Source of the DNA: Streptomyces hilarionis
GTDB lineage: Bacteria > Actinomycetota > Actinomycetes > Streptomycetales > Streptomycetaceae
DNA length: 33,865 bases
NCBI RefSeq assembly: GCF_024539675.1
Contig: NZ_JAHHIT010000101.1
Coordinates: 1 to 33,865 of the forward strand
Direction of reading: 5' to 3'
Position numbers and translations under genes: made by a program
The notes under the pieces: model-generated
What the model saw: the letters and a program-made list of their open reading frames with translations, nothing else
What the model was told of the DNA's origin: nothing
Databases searched by the model: none
In this document: positions 32,013-33,865 of the stretch, piece by piece
Layout of the letters: every line of letters begins with the position of its first letter
How positions within the stretch are numbered: position 1 is the first letter of the stretch

Positions 32013-33242
32013 TCACAGCCGCAGGACGATCAGGGCGGTGTCGTCCGTGGTGCCGGTGGCGGGGAGCAGATCGGTCAGGAGCGCGTCCGCCAGGTTCTCG
32101 GGAGGCAGGCGCCGGTGGTGCGTGAGCGATGCGGCGAGGCGCGCCAGGCCCATGTCGATGTCCTCGCGGCGGCGCTCGATGAGGCCGTCGGTGTACAGGA
32201 CCAGGGTGCTGCCCTCGACGAAGGGGAGGTGGGCCTGAGGGCGGGGCAGATGTTCGGGACGCGCGGCGAGCGGCGGGTCCGTCGCCTGGTCCAGGAACGT
32301 GACGGCGCCGTCGGGGTGCACCAGCGCGGGCGGCGGATGGCCCGCGCAGCTGTACGTGATGGTGTGGCTCTTGCGGTCGATGAACGTCGTCACCACGGTC
32401 GTCGCCTCGGCGCCCTCGACGAAGCGCGCGTACAGGCCGAGGGCTTCCAGCGCCTGGGCCGGGCCGTCGGCCACGCGGCAGGCTGCGGACAGGGCGCTGC
32501 GCAGCTGACCCATGGCACAGGCGGCCCCGAGGCCGTGGCCCACCACGTCGCCGACGGCGACCGCGAGGTTGTCGTCGGGCAGGTCGACGAGGTCGTACCA
32601 GTCGCCGCAGACGTTGAGCGCGCCGATGGCGGGCCGGTAGCGCACGGCCGCCTCGTGCGGCCCGGTCGGACCGGGCGCGGGCAGCATCGCCGCCTGCAAC
32701 GCCAGGGCGACCTCGCGTTCACGGGCGTGCGCCCGGCGCAGGCGCTCGTTGACCTCCTGCAACTCGCGGGCCCGTGTGTACAGCTCGGCCTCCAGCACAC
32801 GGCCCCGGGGGCCGCCGCCCCGGCCGCCGCGGGCGTGGATCAGCTCGGTGACCTCCTCGACCCGGTGCACCACCAGCGCCACCCGCCCGTCCGCGTCGTG
32901 GACGGGCGCGTTCACCGGGCTCCAGTAGTGCTCCTGCCACACGCCGGGCCGCTGCGGGTCCTCGATGTCGTAGCGCAGCAGTGCCATGGTGTCGCGCTCA
33001 CCGGTGTCGACCACCCGCAGCATCGAGTCCCGGGTCTCCCGCATGCCGGCCGCGGCCGGGTCGTTCGGGTTCTCGGGGAAGACGTCGAAGATGTAGCGGC
33101 CCAGCAGCTGCTCGCGGGTGCGCCCGGCCAGCCGGAGGAAGTCCTCGTTGGCGTCCGCGTACACCAGGTCGGGCGTCAGCAGTGCCACCATGCCGGGCAG
33201 GGCCCGGAAGACCGCCGCATAGTCGATCCGCGGTTCCGTCAT
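32013..33242 (-). CDS. PAS-PP2C (SpoIIE-type) serine phosphatase
   Basis: The protein is 409 aa from ATG 33242; GTG 33275 (GGTGGAAA before it) would add 11 residues. A PAS domain occupies about residues 5-135 (DYAAVFRALPGMVALLTPDLVYADANEDFLRLAGR). A short linker with a Gly-rich break and a coiled coil follow (about 140-185), then the PP2C domain (about 190-409). Metal-site motifs are CGDWYD, AVGDVVGHG, LYTDGL and TDDTALIVL; the usual first Gly of GGD is Cys here, which is common in this subgroup. It should dephosphorylate a STAS protein. Upstream on the same strand are a response regulator and probably a kinase, so it may be the output of that pair. Confidence 0.9.
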   Translation of the reverse strand: MTEPRIDYAAVFRALPGMVALLTPDLVYADANEDFLRLAGRTREQLLGRYIFDVFPENPNDPAAAGMRETRDSMLRVVDTGERDTMALLRYDIEDPQRPGVWQEHYWSPVNAPVHDADGRVALVVHRVEEVTELIHARGGRGGGPRGRVLEAELYTRARELQEVNERLRRAHAREREVALALQAAMLPAPGPTGPHEAAVRYRPAIGALNVCGDWYDLVDLPDDNLAVAVGDVVGHGLGAACAMGQLRSALSAACRVADGPAQALEALGLYARFVEGAEATTVVTTFIDRKSHTITYSCAGHPPPALVHPDGAVTFLDQATDPPLAARPEHLPRPQAHLPFVEGSTLVLYTDGLIERRREDIDMGLARLAASLTHHRRLPPENLADALLTDLLPATGTTDDTALIVLRL

Positions 33243-33348
33243 GTCCTGCCCGCCTGCCTGGGTACCGAGCGACACTGTGCGTTTCCACCATAGAAGGGCG
33301 GAGGTCGCCGTACCCGGTCATGACGTGCTCGCGTCGCCGGGAAGCGGC

Positions 33349-33798
33349 TCAGGCGCCGCTGCGGGGCAGCCGGACGACCTGGACGAAGAAGTCGTCGATC
33401 TGGCGGACGGCGGCGATGAACTGGTCGAGGTCGACGGGCTTGGTGACGTAGGCGTTGGCGTGCAGCCGGTAGCTGCGCAGGATGTCCTCCTCGGCCGCCG
33501 AGGTGGTCAGGACGACCACGGGGATGTGCGCGAGGTCCGGGTCCGACTTGATCGTCTCCAGCACCTGGCGGCCGTCGTACTTGGGCAGGTTCAGGTCGAG
33601 GAGGATGAGGTCGGGCCGGGGCGCGTTCGGGTGGGCTGCGCGCCGGTAGAGGAAGTCGAGCGCCTCTTCGCCGTCGCGCACCACGTGCAGGGTGTTGCCG
33701 ATCTTGTTGTCCTCGAACGCCTCGCGGGTCATCAGCTCGTCGCCGGGGTCGTCCTCGACGAGGAGGACGTCGATGGGGGTGGCGGAGGGGAGGGTCAT
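33349..33798 (-). CDS. Single-domain response regulator of the Rcp1 type
   Basis: The protein is 149 aa from ATG 33798. It is a stand-alone receiver domain with acidic pocket Glu15-Asp16-Asp17, phosphoacceptor Asp68 in LLDLNLP, Thr98/Thr99, and Lys120 in TKP. The insertion-bearing helix and the LDFLYRRAAHPNAPRPDLILLDLNLPK stretch match regulators paired with phytochrome-like or GAF-PAS histidine kinases. It has no DNA-binding output, so it probably acts by protein contact. The upstream gene ends one base before its ATG, indicating translational coupling, and a PAS-PP2C gene follows 106 bp later. Confidence 0.93.
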   Translation of the reverse strand: MTLPSATPIDVLLVEDDPGDELMTREAFEDNKIGNTLHVVRDGEEALDFLYRRAAHPNAPRPDLILLDLNLPKYDGRQVLETIKSDPDLAHIPVVVLTTSAAEEDILRSYRLHANAYVTKPVDLDQFIAAVRQIDDFFVQVVRLPRSGA

Positions 33799-33799
33799 G

Positions 33800-33865
33800 T
33801 CAGGCCTTCTTCTCGGTGTGCGCGTCGGGGGCGGCGGGTGTCGGGACGGCCGGGGCGGCCACGGC
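33800..33865 (-). CDS. C-terminal end of an upstream gene (partial; probably a sensor kinase)
   Basis: The last 21 codons of a gene run in from the right edge of the window and stop with TGA at 33800-33802, one base before the response-regulator start. The visible tail is Ala/Pro-rich and ends Glu-Lys-Lys-Ala; it contains no diagnostic motif. That it is a histidine kinase is inferred only from its coupling to an Rcp-type regulator. Confidence 0.55.
   Translation of the reverse strand, partial: AVAAPAVPTPAAPDAHTEKKA

Overview
The window looks like Streptomyces chromosome, or a close actinobacterial relative. It is very GC-rich, codons almost always end in G or C, many starts are GTG, purine-rich ribosome-binding sites are common, and the gene content fits: three SpoIIE/PP2C-type phosphatases, a GAF-ANTAR protein, an SCO6745-family protein and a heterodimeric methylmalonyl-CoA mutase with MeaB. 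I see no tRNA, rRNA, CRISPR array, insertion sequence or integrase. At least four genes are decayed (an SDR, a P450, a glycoside hydrolase and a LacI regulator), which suggests an accessory, arm-like region.

Layout. 1-4088: HemK/MTQ2-like methyltransferase, an SDR pseudogene, and a GAF-PAS-GAF-PP2C phosphatase. 4388-9763: a tight operon of a GCS2-type carboxylate-amine ligase, an AsnO-type glutamine amidotransferase and an S9 peptidase. This resembles the N-acetylglutaminylglutamine-amide osmolyte pathway, but with a different ligase and a different peptidase. 10082-12652: an RsbQ-like alpha/beta hydrolase, an RsbP-like PAS-PP2C phosphatase and an RsbV-like STAS protein, packed as one transcription unit. 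This is a complete ligand-sensing input arm for a partner-switching cascade, with no kinase or sigma factor beside it. 12750-17676: GAF-ANTAR RNA-binding regulator, DHFR-like reductase, a leucine-rich-repeat-variant protein with a cysteine cluster, a P450 stub, a lipoprotein and a GNAT.

17760-20441: a quinone oxidoreductase divergent from an ArsR regulator, with three copies of a likely operator between them, followed by a zinc-independent alcohol dehydrogenase. 20486-21251: a divergent glycoside hydrolase/LacI pair whose shared promoter and both 5' ends have been deleted, leaving two 3' stubs head to head. 21323-23625: SCO6745-family protein, FadR/GntR regulator and AhpD-like protein. 23776-28777: mutA-mutB-meaB operon for methylmalonyl-CoA metabolism.

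28964-33865: VOC protein, GNAT, DUF3224 protein, a coiled-coil protein with an Ala/Lys/Pro-rich repeat linker, a GvpU-like protein, a PAS-PP2C phosphatase, an Rcp-type response regulator, and the last codons of an upstream gene that may be its kinase. Signalling through serine phosphatases and partner switching is the main functional theme; several short stress or housekeeping genes appear to be leaderless.
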